The notes: a model not told the origin generated them from the sequence alone. 64,000 bases of DNA from Ornithodoros turicata (GCF_037126465.1 NC_088204.1:78739807-78803806); one strand, 5' to 3'; positions 20,331 to 30,790 are shown, numbered from the stretch's first letter. Numbers and translations: made by a program.

Positions 20331-20340
20331 GTTTATTTAT
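20331..20340 (-). promoter_or_regulatory. Candidate poly(A) signal for the receptor gene
   Basis: AATAAATAAA on the minus strand, about 490 bp after the receptor stop codon. A similar block (AAAGCACACTAC...AAGTTTAT...CAGGCCCCGTGAGTGAGTAC) recurs at 45345-45410, so the signal may belong to a repeat rather than to the gene. Confidence 0.4.
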
Positions 20341-20380
20341 TGCTCACATATGTTTCAGGCCCCGTCAGTGAGTACAACAT

Positions 20381-20398
20381 GAGGGGGGGGGGGGGGAG
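20381..20398. repeat. Poly-G run
   Basis: An uninterrupted G-rich run with one A, after CAACATGA. It resembles the G runs at the retroposon ends elsewhere, but the ATATGTTTATT and GGTTAGCC parts are missing. Confidence 0.6.
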
Positions 20399-20828
20399 CA
20401 TTTGAAACTGAATTACAAGACATACAGGTAGATTATATACAGATAATAAAATGGAACATACGGTAAATTAAAGATACAGGAAGGCAACAGAGATAATAAA
20501 ATGAAAAACATAAGATAAACTTAAGATACAAGTAGATTTTACAAACAATGAATTAAACGTGGCATAAATTAAAGACAAAAATAAAACTATACAGGTAAAT
20601 TATCTGCAATACCTACGCAGGGATACCTACGCATCATGAAAGCCACATATCATTCATACACAGACGCGCTTTGGATCTTGAACCAACAAAAATGCAACTA
20701 TGCGATAACACATGGCGAAATCTCACAAAAGTGGAAAGCCCAGAACAACAAGATAATAGTATGTACACTGGAAACGCCATTGAGAAATGCGATGACATGA
20801 AGGGCTCACAACACAGTCCAGAGTCCAG

Positions 20829-23195
20829 TTAGCACTGACTCTCCGTTGAGGCCTTCGCTTTCGTGTCCTCCTCATCAACAGGAACCCCCAGTCTTGGTAA
20901 CAGCGACTGCGCAGGTTCATTCGAGGCAGCTGTAGGGAGCACTTCGTCCCCGAGCATGGGAGAACTCTCGGGCTGTTCAGAAGCTGGGCCCGATGTTTCC
21001 TGCCCCGATTCCATCTCCGCCGAGAGATACTGTCGCCTACGGTCTGAAATCACACTTTTCTTGCGCACAAATACAACAAACAATAGAACCCCTTGTATCC
21101 CCTGCAAGACAGTGAATGTATACCAGAGCCACCATTCCGAGGTCAGAGCAGCCACAACCCCAAACAGCCAAGGTAAACCACACACCGGAGCTAGCGCAAT
21201 AACCGATGCAATCCTACGGTCATCTCGGCCGCGCTGCCCGGAAGATTTTAGAGCTTCTACTGTTAAGGTGATCAGGGCTAGATTGAATACCATCAGAACC
21301 CCTATGGGAAACCCAAAGAAAGCAATTAAGCCTCCTTGGCTACTGATCCAACACAGGTGACCGCCGTAGTTAGGACTAAGCGTGGCTTCTGGTAAGAATA
21401 CCTCCAATACATAGCCCACTTCCACTACCAACACCGGCCACATCCACAAAGTCCCAACCGACTTCCACACTGACGGATGCTTGCCGTCTACTGCGTCGAC
21501 AGCTTTGCAGCCTGTTAATATCGAGTGACAAGTACGATATACCAGTACTGTCATCCAGAAAGAAGAAGCGAGATAACTATAATGTAAGAAGACTGCCACA
21601 ACGGAACAACCTATTGTGTACGGCTGTATGTGTTTGCTGGCAAGAAGCAAAACTTGCGCAAATTCAGTGGACACCAAGAGAGGGAGAACGGCCCTCCCAG
21701 CTCTCGAAGCTCGACGATCCGGCGAGACTACGTAAAGTACAATGAGTGCAAGCAAGAATATGATGCTAAAACCTAAGGAGACCTCTGCGACCTTTTCTAG
21801 TATTGGATCAGGCACAACCTGTGCGTGATGTGGGACGCGCGCGACGATAAGCCCTGTGAAGCTGTCTCTTTCGTATTCATTGACCTTCACACTTATGCCG
21901 CTCAAGTTTGAGTACAGCGAATAATTTGGGAGAATGGTGACTTGCTGTTCTGTAAGCACGACGTAGGTGTCGGCATAGGTACCGGAATTTCCTCGACAAC
22001 CGTCATGGTATTTCACAGCACCCGGTTCGCAGCCGAACGCTTGACAACAGTTGAGTCCTGGCACCCTTATTTGACCTTCTCCGCATCCAGTGTGAGGCGT
22101 CGGTAGATCAAGTAGGAGCTGAAAGTACGATTTCCCTCCAAGCTGTGCTGAGGAGGTAAAGGAAGCAGGTTTTCTACGCGAAGGGATTATCACCGAGTGA
22201 ATGAATTTTGCCAGCTCGCCGTCTTGCTCAACCGTTGTACGGGACACTCCATTACAGAGGGCACAATGGTAGTTCTTGTAAGTCACTTCTACCGTATCGT
22301 TCGGGGTATAATAGGCAGCGTACAGTGCACATTTCTGAGCGAGCACAGGGTCGCTTCCTTTGGGACATGTATTCACAACGGGAGAGCACTCCGTCGTGTT
22401 GAATGTCTGCGTAAAATTCTTCCACCCAAACACTGCACTTTGAACTGTAGCATTGTACGTAATACCCTCGTGCTTCATCCAATAAACGCCTCGTTCGGCG
22501 TTATACATCATCTTGTGCCGTTGGCTACTAGCACTCACGTTCCCCGGTGACGGTCCGACCCAATCAAGTTTACTGCGCCAGTTGTAAGCCTCGTCTCGTC
22601 GTCCCCCGTTGCATTCTACACAGTAAGTATTTCGATACAGGACCCCTGACGGCTTGTGGAAAGAAGGAATATCGCTGTTGAACTGGTACGACGTATCAGG
22701 GAAGTCGCCAGTAAATTCTCCCTCGCATCTCTCTTTCATCCACGATGGAACACGTCTTCCTCCACATGACGCTTTCACCCGGACGTGAGGTCCATGACTT
22801 GCTAGCCGTGTACACATATGACGTTCAAGTGGTACATCCTCAGCATTGTCGATGCAACAGTCCCCGTATCGATTGCAAGATGTGTCACAAGAACAAATCG
22901 ATTTACCGAGAGTACCTTGAGGTTGCTTGCAAGTGTAGAAGGAAGACTCGCCGAGCACATGGGAGACTTCTTCGAGAACCTCTGCTTGAAGATCACTGCC
23001 GGATGCCAGAGCGAAACACAGGGCGAGGACGACGCAAGCGTCGACGGTCATTCGCTTGATGTGCATGTTACGGAGCAGCATTTTTAAGCCATGTCTTACC
23101 CTGCAGCGATACAGATTCCGATAAGGTCGTGAAGAAGAATGCCGTGGTACGAATGGTTGTCTGAAAGACTCACCTTCCCTAGAGCAGGTCTCCAC
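20829..23195 (-). CDS. Seven-transmembrane class-B-like receptor with somatomedin-B-like domain
   Basis: A 788-codon intronless frame. Translation probably starts at M39, M44 or M49 (M44 codon at 23064-23066), because the hydrophobic signal peptide VVLALCFALASG follows there. The first residues run across AAG|GTGAGT, which looks like a splice donor and suggests the upstream part is not coding. Residues 89-128 hold a cysteine cluster (C89, C101, C103, C107, C113, C114, C128) with the somatomedin-B signature CSCDTSC...YGDCC. Further paired cysteines and several N-glycosylation sites (NVS, NAT, NFT, NTT, NDT) fill the ectodomain to about 465. Seven hydrophobic segments lie near 468-490, 499-520, 525-556, 579-600, 621-646, 663-685 and 689-711, then an acidic cytoplasmic tail. 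No clear GPS autoproteolysis motif precedes the first segment, so it is closer to methuselah-like/secretin-type receptors than to classical adhesion GPCRs. Ligand unknown. Confidence 0.85.
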   Translation of the reverse strand: METCSREGESFRQPFVPRHSSSRPYRNLYRCRVRHGLKMLLRNMHIKRMTVDACVVLALCFALASGSDLQAEVLEEVSHVLGESSFYTCKQPQGTLGKSICSCDTSCNRYGDCCIDNAEDVPLERHMCTRLASHGPHVRVKASCGGRRVPSWMKERCEGEFTGDFPDTSYQFNSDIPSFHKPSGVLYRNTYCVECNGGRRDEAYNWRSKLDWVGPSPGNVSASSQRHKMMYNAERGVYWMKHEGITYNATVQSAVFGWKNFTQTFNTTECSPVVNTCPKGSDPVLAQKCALYAAYYTPNDTVEVTYKNYHCALCNGVSRTTVEQDGELAKFIHSVIIPSRRKPASFTSSAQLGGKSYFQLLLDLPTPHTGCGEGQIRVPGLNCCQAFGCEPGAVKYHDGCRGNSGTYADTYVVLTEQQVTILPNYSLYSNLSGISVKVNEYERDSFTGLIVARVPHHAQVVPDPILEKVAEVSLGFSIIFLLALIVLYVVSPDRRASRAGRAVLPLLVSTEFAQVLLLASKHIQPYTIGCSVVAVFLHYSYLASSFWMTVLVYRTCHSILTGCKAVDAVDGKHPSVWKSVGTLWMWPVLVVEVGYVLEVFLPEATLSPNYGGHLCWISSQGGLIAFFGFPIGVLMVFNLALITLTVEALKSSGQRGRDDRRIASVIALAPVCGLPWLFGVVAALTSEWWLWYTFTVLQGIQGVLLFVVFVRKKSVISDRRRQYLSAEMESGQETSGPASEQPESSPMLGDEVLPTAASNEPAQSLLPRLGVPVDEEDTKAKASTESQC

Positions 23196-23199
23196 AGCG

Positions 23200-23990
23200 C
23201 TGCCTGTGCAAGAAAAACCTATAGAGCATACGCTTCCTCCCTGGGCATTGGCTACTGATAATGACAGCGTTACGCCATCGAAACTTGTGTGACGCCGTCA
23301 ACGAAAGCACTCGATCTCAGAAGCCTCTCTCTTTCTCTTTATGCGGAATGGTTGAGGAGCGCAAAAAATGCAGCAACACGCCACACACGCAAATACATTG
23401 GATGATGTTGAGGCGAGCGATTCACCGCCGTTGAGGTGATACACTGCGCGTTGGGAACGGATGACATGGTGACGATCGGGGGAGCCCTATAGGGGTACGA
23501 ATGGATTTCTGAGAAGCACACCTTGCTGTAGTCTCCACGACACCGAGTAGCCAATGGAAATGCGTTCAGCGTTATCTAATCGGAAAGTCCAGTGGTCAGT
23601 CTGTGAGCACTCCCTCCTAGAAGCGCAGCCCAGGAGAACGACTATACGTATACATGTGTTTCAGATAATCGGAATATTTCAGGGGCACAAATGGGACAGC
23701 AAGATAACCAGGACTTTTTTTTTTTTCGTCTTCTTTGAGAGCGGCATGCGGTGATTACATAGTCCTTCTGTGGGATGACCGATTTCTTTCTTTCTATACA
23801 TGACATTCTCGAGTAAACATAGACAAGGCCGCATCGGAACTTTCGGTGCCACGAAGATTTCCGGTCCTCCCGCGACTATAAGGTCGCTCGGAGCCAGCCA
23901 CCGCGCAGAATGATAGCTTTCACTTTCCTCATTTGTTGAAAATGGGAGGCGTGCGCCCCTTTGTGGCAAGTTGAATTGCGAGGAAAAGGC
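23200..23990. other. Receptor upstream region
   Basis: No second gene is supported. A minus-strand stretch at about 23480-23540 resembles the start of the receptor frame: both have GTGGAGAC...AAGGTG...TCAGA followed by CCATTCGTACC. It may be a duplicated leader exon or promoter piece. A poly-T run lies at about 23716-23727. A fragment of an M1 MITE arm (TTGTTGAAAATGGGAGGCG) is at about 23933-23951. Confidence 0.35.
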
Positions 23991-23991
23991 A

Positions 23992-24214
23992 TACTGTAAA
24001 CGTATTTTTATTCCCGATGTATTAATTTTCGCGAATCGCGCGTTCAGTCATTTGAGAAGGTATTCGCGAGTACTTAATTTCGCGATTCCAGGGCCTGTTT
24101 GCTTTCGTGGGATGAACGTCAAACTGCGCTCGCGAGCACAATTTTTCGCGATTTTTCAGTGGTCGCGAAATTCGCGAGAATTAATACATCGCGAATAAAA
24201 ACACGTGTGCAGTA
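23992..24214. mobile_element. TA-type MITE with GTATTTTTATTC ends
   Basis: The left end TACTGTAAACGTATTTTTAT and the right end (inverse TACTGCACACGTGTTTTTAT) are inverted copies that continue into GCGATGTATTAATT. The flanking bases are ATA and TATA, compatible with a TA target. Internal GTATTCGCGAGTA and TTTCGCGATT words repeat. No frame. Confidence 0.6.
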
Positions 24215-24373
24215 TACGGTTCTCTATCTGTCCTCAACTCAGAAGCGATAACAGTATCCAAAACGACAGCGAAACAGTAAGCAAAACGACATCCGGTTTC
24301 GCAAGAAACAGTATCAGTAACCAAGCGGTTGGCGCAGACCCTGTTTCTTGCGAAACCGGATGTCGTTTTTTTT

Positions 24374-24458
24374 GGGGGGGGGGGGGGGGGAATATGTTTA
24401 ATGCAAGGTAAGAAGAAGGAAAGGGAAAGGTTAGCCACGGTGTGGGCTTGCTATTCCC
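24374..24458 (-). mobile_element. Short retroposon end with poly-C tail, copy 2
   Basis: A run of 17 G, then AATATGTTTAATGC, and later GGAAAGGTTAGCCACGG and GGGCTTGCTATTCCC. Same architecture as 6819-6892, with the signal changed to ATTAAACATATT on the minus strand. Confidence 0.6.
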
Positions 24459-24555
24459 TAATGCTTTCAAGCAAACAGAAGAAAACAGCTGGGATACAGA
24501 TATGTCGTTTTGGCAACAAAGCGGGAGCGGTGCAGAAAGGCATGTATTGCTCTTT

Positions 24556-24660
24556 TTCTATGGCAACTCGGGGTGTTTACATGTATTCGCTCGGAGGGGC
24601 TCCCAGCCATGAATAGCTATGAGTCCGAGCGCCTCCGAGCGAATAAACATAAGCGCCCTC
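24556..24660. repeat. Imperfect hairpin around CTCGGAGGG/CCTCCGAG
   Basis: TTTACATGTATTCGCTCGGA on the left pairs with CTCCGAGCGAATAAACAT on the right. It is probably a small MITE. The related GAGCGCTC words at 205-500 may be coincidental. Confidence 0.45.
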
Positions 24661-24768
24661 GGAGTTATGTTCACCGGACGAAAAATAGAGTGTAGCGGAA
24701 ATGCTATCATAACTCTGCGGCAAAAAAAAATAGTCAATGTTCACCCCCTTATAACGACTCTTCTCTAT

Positions 24769-25223
24769 CACTCTTAAAACAAAGCTTCACGACATAGCAC
24801 GCTGAAGGCCAACCATTGTACAGAGTGCCGATTTGTGGAAAGCGTGGGGCGTACGCCTTTTTGTGACAATTAACATTTCCGCATGAGTGTCACAAAAAGA
24901 AGAGAACACTGTCACTCGTGCTGACGGTTGGCTACACTCTTAGAAATGACCTTCACCGCATAGCACGCTCCTAGCCAATCATCATTTGGAATGGTATCGT
25001 TATCTGCCCCGATTTGTTGAAAACTGGAGGCGTACGCCTTTTTTGTGACACTTATGCTGTTCATAATTGTCACAAAAAAGGCGTACGCCCCCCGTTTTCA
25101 ACAAATCAGGGCATATAACGATATAATTCGAGATGATGGTTGGCTAAGAGCGTGCTATGCGGTGAAGTTCATTTTTAAGAGTGTAGGAGCGTCCTATGTG
25201 GTGGAGTTCATTTTTTAAGAGTG
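24769..25223. mobile_element. M1 MITE split by a second M1 MITE
   Basis: The left part (24769-24932) ends in GACGGTTGGC, then comes TA, a complete M1 copy (24935-25183) and TA, and the outer element resumes with GGAGCGTCCTATG up to GAGTG at 25223. Intact M1 copies read GGTTGGCTAGGAGCGTGCTATG across this point, so the inner element landed in that TA. Confidence 0.8.
24935..25183. mobile_element. Inner M1 MITE (249 bp)
   Basis: Complete foldback with CACTCTTAGAAATGACCTTC on the left and the inverse on the right, flanked by TA at 24933-24934 and 25184-25185. It lies within the outer M1 copy. Confidence 0.85.
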
Positions 25224-25309
25224 TAGTCTACGCTCTTAAATATGAGTGTGGGGGGGGTAATGGCAGGACCGGCTGGCCATCGCTGGCCACACAGGAGTGG
25301 GTGTCGACT

Positions 25310-25440
25310 CTTAAAACTAAACAGGCTCGCTCTTACAAATGGACGTCGTCGCATAGCAAGTTCATAGCCGACCATCGCCCCGAAGGACATCGCGCTCACC
25401 CCTGATTCGTTGAAAGACGGGGGGCGTACGCCTTTTTTGT
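25310..25440. mobile_element. M1-like half element
   Basis: CTTACAAATGGACGTCGTCG, CCTGATTCGTTGAAAGACG and GGGGCGTACGCCTTTTTTGT follow the left-arm order of M1. The right arm is missing. A fragment at 25228-25250 (CGCTCTTAAATATGAGTG) is another remnant. Confidence 0.5.
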
Positions 25441-25664
25441 ACCAATTATGCCCACCTGTGTGAGGCCGACGACGGCGAGCTCTTTCAGCAGTTACCACCA
25501 CCACCCTGTACCAATTGCGTACACTGCATAAGTAGCGTAGGCAACGAAACTGAAACCAGTACATAAAACAACAACAACAACAACAGTTATATTCTGACGA
25601 TGAAGTGGGGAGGTTTTCCACACTAGGAGTGTAACCCTATCTGGACATAGATTCTCGCACTACC

Positions 25665-25880
25665 AGAGTCCAAAAAAAAAAAAAAAACAGAACACAACCG
25701 TATAGCACGTTCTATGCCAACTGTTACCACAAATGATAGGGTCACTGCTTCTGATTCGGAGAGAGAAGGAAAACATACGCCCCTTTGTGTCAATTGCCAC
25801 AAAACTGCGTACCCCCTCCCTTTCTCTCTCTCTCGCACTCTTCGAATCAGAAGCGGCAAACCTATTATCCGTGAAACTGG
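25665..25880. mobile_element. Degraded M1 variant 2
   Basis: Shows CAGAACACAACCGTATAGCA, GATAGGGTCACTGCTTCTGA and CGAATCAGAAGCGGCAAACC in the order of variant 2. Its right end is cut off where the next complete variant-2 copy begins. Confidence 0.5.
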
Positions 25881-25882
25881 TA

Positions 25883-26128
25883 CACTCTAAAAACAGAACT
25901 TCACCGCATAGCACGCTGTCCCCCAACCACTGCAAAGAATGATAGGGTTATCGCTTCTGATTCCAAGAGAGAGGGGGCGTACGCCTTTTTGCGGCAATTT
26001 GAATATATGAAAATTGTCACAAAAATGCGTACGCCCCCTTTTTCTTCGAATCAGAAGCGATAACCCTATCATTCGTGGCAATGGTTAGCGCACAGCGTGC
26101 TATGCGGTGAAGTTCTGTTTTTAGAGTG
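25883..26128. mobile_element. M1 variant 2 MITE (246 bp)
   Basis: CACTCTAAAAACAGAACTTC to its inverse, flanked by TA. The variant replaces the M1 inner arm with GATAGGGTTATCGCTTCTGA. A second complete variant-2 copy is at 38681-38928. Confidence 0.8.
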
Positions 26129-26554
26129 TAGGCGCACGGCATGTGATGCGGGGAACTTGCAGTTTTTTTTTTTGTTTTTTTTGTCTTCTTCTTCTTCTTT
26201 TTTTGGTTTTTCTTTTCTTTTTTTCTATAGGCCTGACGATGCCCAGTCGTGTGCAGTGCGGTGAGTCATATACGAATTGAGCTGGTGATTTTCGTGCAGC
26301 GTGGTGTAGTCCACCAGTGCGGGTTCAGCCAGTGCAACTTTTTTGTGCACGAAAATGACCAGCTGAATTTGCTCATAGAAAAAGGTGCACATTTTTTACA
26401 ACCCCAGCACGCCCTATCCCTCATCCACTATACCTTCCTGCACCCAACTCCTATACTACTCACTTGGTAATCGATGACGTAAGGGCTTCTCTGGAACCTC
26501 GGAAAAACGCGTGACCGGATACCTGTCGAGGTTGTTCACTAAGAAGATAACGCG
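26129..26554. other. Pyrimidine-rich tract and short inverted repeat
   Basis: A T/C-rich tract (26160-26230) is followed by a weak inverted repeat in which GAGCTGGTGATTTTCGTGCA (about 26279) faces GTGCACGAAAATGACCAGCT. Part of it also resembles 8645-8715. No gene is seen. Confidence 0.4.
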
Positions 26555-26740
26555 GGTATTGCGAATGTTTGCTCATTTTGACTCACGAAACTCACGATCA
26601 CAATTGCGTCCATTTCAGCCGGACGCGTAATCAGCGGTGATTGCTATATGGCGTCTGTCATTTCGTAACAGGAAAGGTATTTGCAGCGCCGGTGCCATAC
26701 TGTACTCACTCAGCCGACGGTCACTGGTTATCGCAGATTA
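26555..26740 (-). repeat. Dispersed repeat R1, copy 2
   Basis: The reverse complement of 8150-8340: shares GCAGCGCCGGTGC, TACTCAC and CACGATCACAAT elements in the same order. Family unknown. Confidence 0.5.
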
Positions 26741-27619
26741 CACCACGCTACGACGACAAACAGTGACATTTGTCGTACTGCGGGGACAATTGGTTTTTCG
26801 TTAGGTCCACACGTAGCCTCTGCACGTCTTTATAACGTCTTCCACCGGGTCTTCGAGTAAATCACAATTGGTCCCGTTTCCAGAACACTAGTTTGCGTGT
26901 ACACAAACCCCCCTGCATGTCACTTGCGGATTACAAATCACTATTAAACGTTTGAAGCCCAGTATTTCCGGAGCCGGCGACAAAGCCGTCGCACAATAGG
27001 AGATAGTACGCTATCGCCTTTGCGCACAAAAGGGACAGCGTGATGGTTCTGTGAATTGCGCGGAGCTCTCTTTACGTACTTTGCGTGCACAAAAACCGCC
27101 AACGCTATCCCTTACATACGCAAGGGCGATATAGCGCATGATGCACGAAAACTCTCTAATGTCCTTCGATATAGTCAAGGTGCTGGGTGTATGGGAACCC
27201 GGGAAGAGAGATGCGGCATTGTCAGCGCTTGTCAAATTCATAGTGAGCAGTGAGATGGAATCTGTATTTTAGGACCGCATGGCTAGGCATGTGTTGTCGA
27301 GTTCCCCGTTGCAGTTTTGTTTCTTGCACTTCAGCTCACTTGTAGGGGATGTAGCTACGCATATGCACGTACAGTTCGGTGATTGGGAGGGGTGATGTGT
27401 TTCTCTTTTTAGCTTTTCACCTTTTCTTTTCTTTTCTTTCTCCCTTTCTCCTTTTCTCCTTTTCTTTCTCCTTGTGGGAGTAGCAGAATTCGTCAGTGAC
27501 GAATTCAATATCTTCCGGGTTTTTTTCTATAATCAAACTCAAACTCAACTCTCTAATGTCTTTGTACTTTGCTACATGAATCGCTGTTCTACCTCGCACT
27601 CGTTTTGGTCGTTACCGGC

Positions 27620-27860
27620 CTCAGCGGCACATCGGTGTAGCGTGTTCGCCTTGTGATCACAAGATCGCGGGTTCGAATCCGGACGAGGAACTTTCTAGTA
27701 GGGTACAAGTTGCTTAGAAACGCCGCGAGGGACGTTATACATACGGGGTGCCGTGTGGTGAGCCTTCATCGCGGGTGACTCTCGGGTGGACAAAAGCAAT
27801 CTTCAGACATACCGCGGTGGCGCCGCTCATTATATCAGCTGTCTCGCGACGGGAACCCCT
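27620..27860 (+). mobile_element. tRNA-like SINE candidate
   Basis: Contains TGTAGCGTGTTCGCC, a possible A box, and a perfect B box GGTTCGAATCC (27670-27680) about 35 bp later, the spacing expected of a pol III promoter. The potential anticodon stem CTTGTGATCACAAG is over-paired for a real tRNA, so this is tRNA-derived rather than a tRNA gene. The body up to about 27860 is unassigned and abuts an ATT-rich repeat end. Confidence 0.5.
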
Positions 27861-28130
27861 ATTACTATTATTAATATTAATCATAATAAACCCGCCAATT
27901 ATTATTATTATTATTGTTGTTGTTGTTGTATGTATCTGTACGTTTGTACTGTACGTATCAATGTGAATATCTTCCTGTTATGTTCTCGTTCGTGAATATG
28001 TCTCGAATATGTTATGTTTTGCGTAATCTGTATAGGTTTGTATATATGTGTGTATATACTTGTAAGTACTGCATTGTCTACGTGCGCCAATACCAAGGCT
28101 TCGGCTCTTCTTGGGCACGTTTATATGGCT
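27850..28130 (-). repeat. AAT-tailed dispersed repeat, copy 2
   Basis: The reverse complement of the block at 3349-3625, ending in TTATTATTATTATTATTG. Shared strings include GCCAATACCAAGGCTTCGGC. The tail next to the microsatellite is the same in both copies. Confidence 0.65.
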
Positions 28131-28539
28131 ATTATTTCTTTTCTCTTCTTTTTTTCTTTTTCGTTTCTGTGCCCATCACGGGAAGCCCGCTCTTAATGTT
28201 TAGCCCGCTCAGACGGGAAGCCCGCTCTTTAATTAAAATTATTTGGTGATCCTTTTAACTGCAAGGAGTGTAGCAAAACTGTCAATGGCGGAGTTGTAGA
28301 CGGGTAAGGGGTTCATCGATTCCCTTTCCCTCGATTATGTACCTCCTCTCAGTTTTCTTTCTTTTTTCTTCTCTTCCCCGGTTTCAAAAAAAAAAAAGAA
28401 GCGTGTCCCTAAAGTTTCGAAATATCAACCGACAGGAGCACAAACTCACACGAAAAGAAGGGATCTGTTCGTTCAAATAAGGGGCGCCATCAACGCATGC
28501 GCGGAGTTGGTGTGGGAAAAACCAACACCGCATAGGGAG

Positions 28540-28690
28540 CATCAGGCCTGCTAACACGTGACACGACGTCACACAGGAAGGCCTTCTGTGTATGATTCTA
28601 TGATGTGGATGAAAGTGCGAACGAGAAGAAAACTTGGAGCAGGTTGCAAAGCCAGGCAAGGCCTCCGTGTGGTGACGCAAGGGCGCAGGT
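28540..28690 (+). repeat. Dispersed repeat R1, copy 3
   Basis: About 70 bp (28600-28680) aligns with 8085-8155: GTGCGAACGAGAAGAAAACT against GAGCGAACAAGAGAAAAGCT, then a matching GCAGG/GCAGC and CGTGTGGTG/CGTGGTAG order. Confidence 0.4.
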
Positions 28691-29118
28691 CTGACGCTAT
28701 CTACGTAGGGATGAAAAAATACAATGAACACAGCCGCGCAAATGCTTTCGGTATAGGTGCGACATCGGCTGTGTTGCACTGCTCATACCACTCTCGACCG
28801 TCTCTTTGCACAATACCAGGATAACTTGGAGCTATGAAGGAATCAGACAAGTGTCGCTACAAGAACGAGTTGTTTATGAACGGTATACAATGTGACGATC
28901 TCCTTGCGCTACACATCGACAACTGGACAGCCCAGCCACAAAACATGCCGCCGATCACAATCACGCTGTAGTTTATCTAATATTTTCGCCGAGCCGGTTC
29001 ACAGCTGATAATGTGAAAGCGTACGAGCCACTGGAAGCACGCAATAGACCTCCCTCTGCTTGTAAACAAATGGCGTCATAGTGTTCGACAGCGCCACAAA
29101 TTTGGTAGAGTTGAACTA
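28691..29118. other. No supported gene
   Basis: Nothing recognised: no long frame, RNA gene or terminal repeat. Confidence 0.4.
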
Positions 29119-29367
29119 CACTCTTAAAAATGAACTTCACCACATAGCACGCCGAAGGCCAACCATTGCAGAGAATGATACCTCTATGACTCTTGATTTG
29201 TGGAAAGCGCGGGGCGTACGCCTTTTTGTGACAATTAACATTTCTGCATAAGTGTCACAAAAAGGCGTACGCCTCCCGTTTTCGACAAATCAGGACAGTG
29301 AACGATGTCACTCGGGATCATTGTTGGCCAGGAGCATGCTATGCGGTGAAGTTCATTTTTAAGAGTG
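29119..29367. mobile_element. M1 MITE (249 bp)
   Basis: CACTCTTAAAAATGAACTTC to its inverse, flanked by TA. The left inner arm (GATACCTCTATGACTC) has drifted from the usual GATATCGTTATC. Confidence 0.85.
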
Positions 29368-29381
29368 TATGCTCAAAGCTA

Positions 29382-29630
29382 CACTCTTAAAAATGAACTT
29401 CACCTCATAGCACGCTCCTAGCCAACCATTATCTCGAATGATATCGTTATCTACCCTGATTTGTTGAAAACACGGGGCGTACGCCTTTTCTGTGACAATT
29501 ATGAACAGCATAAGTGTCACAGAAATGGCGTACGCCCCCCGTTTTCAACAAATTAGGGCAGATAACGATATCATTCGAGATAATGGTTGGCTAGGAGCGT
29601 GCTATGAGGTGAAGTTCATTTTTAAGAGTG
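29382..29630. mobile_element. M1 MITE (249 bp), adjacent copy
   Basis: Complete, TA-flanked, only 12 bp beyond the previous copy's target duplication. Its arms are almost perfect inverses of each other. Confidence 0.85.
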
Positions 29631-29632
29631 TA

Positions 29633-30420
29633 GGTGAAGAAGGTCGCGCCCGAAAGCCACGGTCTTGAGGGGATGTCGATGGTCCCTGAAAGGGACGCGA
29701 CTTTCGGCCCTACTTTTCGTTCAATAGGAGGCAGCGAATAAGTGCCCATTCGTGGAACCCAGCCTTCCCCTTCCTATTTGTTTCGGTTTCAGTTTGCCTG
29801 CCAACGTCATGATGATGTTTCTCGGGTAGAGGTTTATTACTTCACCTTAGGCGAGCTCTATGATCGGGGCGTTTCTGGAAACAGAGCGCTGATTTGGTAC
29901 GATGCGCCGGTTCATGTTAGCGTCGTTGACACAGGTATCGTAAGGGAATCTCACAAATGCGATGATGGGGAATCTTTCCGTTTACCTGATCAAATCTACG
30001 CCAATTAAACGATTTCTTCGTTCTGCGTTGCGCAGAAACTTATGAAAAGTTATTTAAATCTCTAGTCATATGACACACACACAAATAGAGATACGATGAT
30101 GAGATGGGGCTGATTCCGGCCAGCAGGCTGGGCGCTGCCCCAGTGCCACTTGCCACTTGATGAGAGATGATGATGGATATGATAAAAAGTTGAAAGTTCG
30201 ACATTTCCTGTCTGCCTCTGTGATGCTTTCAACGTCTTGGCTAATGACTCTCTAAACCTGCCTCTGCGTCTGATTTTTACTCGATTACACTCCTACCAAA
30301 CTTCTGAGCACACCCTGCAAGGTCGATTTGTAATATTAGTGCCTTCAAAGATACTAGACGCGAACCGGTAGGCTTGGCCGGTGATCTCCCGAGTGAATTC
30401 GACCACCTATACAGGGTGTC
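29633..30420. other. No supported gene
   Basis: An 88-codon plus-strand frame (29742-30008) has no recognisable motif. No RNA gene or terminal repeat. Confidence 0.4.
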
Positions 30421-30421
30421 C

Positions 30422-30790
30422 CAGAAAACGTGCCATTGAACTTTAGTAATAATAATAAACTATGTCACATAGAATCATGCGGCATTTGTTCTTACTAGGG
30501 TTTCGCCACCTCCTGATGTGAATGTCATGTAAGCTAAGCGTAATTATGTAAATTTTTGCGAACTGAACTCGGAAATTTGCCAAGTAAAGGTCACTTTGTT
30601 ACCCCACCAATGTGAAGAGCGTGCCGAATTCACTAAAATTAACGATAATTGAACAGGAATATTGAGCAGCTGTCGTAAATAGAAATAAATTGCCGAAAAA
30701 CATGCTCTACGGAACACCCAGAGGATAGCGCGCGACGAGTTTTTTTCGGCGGAATCATTGTCAAATTTCATACCGGTGGCAACCAAGCTT
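30422..30790. mobile_element. One-ended CAGGGTGTCCCAG element
   Basis: TA followed by CAGGGTGTCCCAGAAAACGT is the common start of many arthropod TA-target foldback elements. The partner end is not seen before about 31000, so the element is truncated. The right limit given is approximate. Confidence 0.4.

Noticed and set aside
20863..21360. 165-codon plus-strand ORF inside the receptor gene
   Set aside because: Antisense to a clearly coding frame; no motif.
27640..27690. tRNA gene
   Set aside because: B box is perfect, but the putative anticodon stem-loop is over-paired and lacks U33; treated as tRNA-derived.
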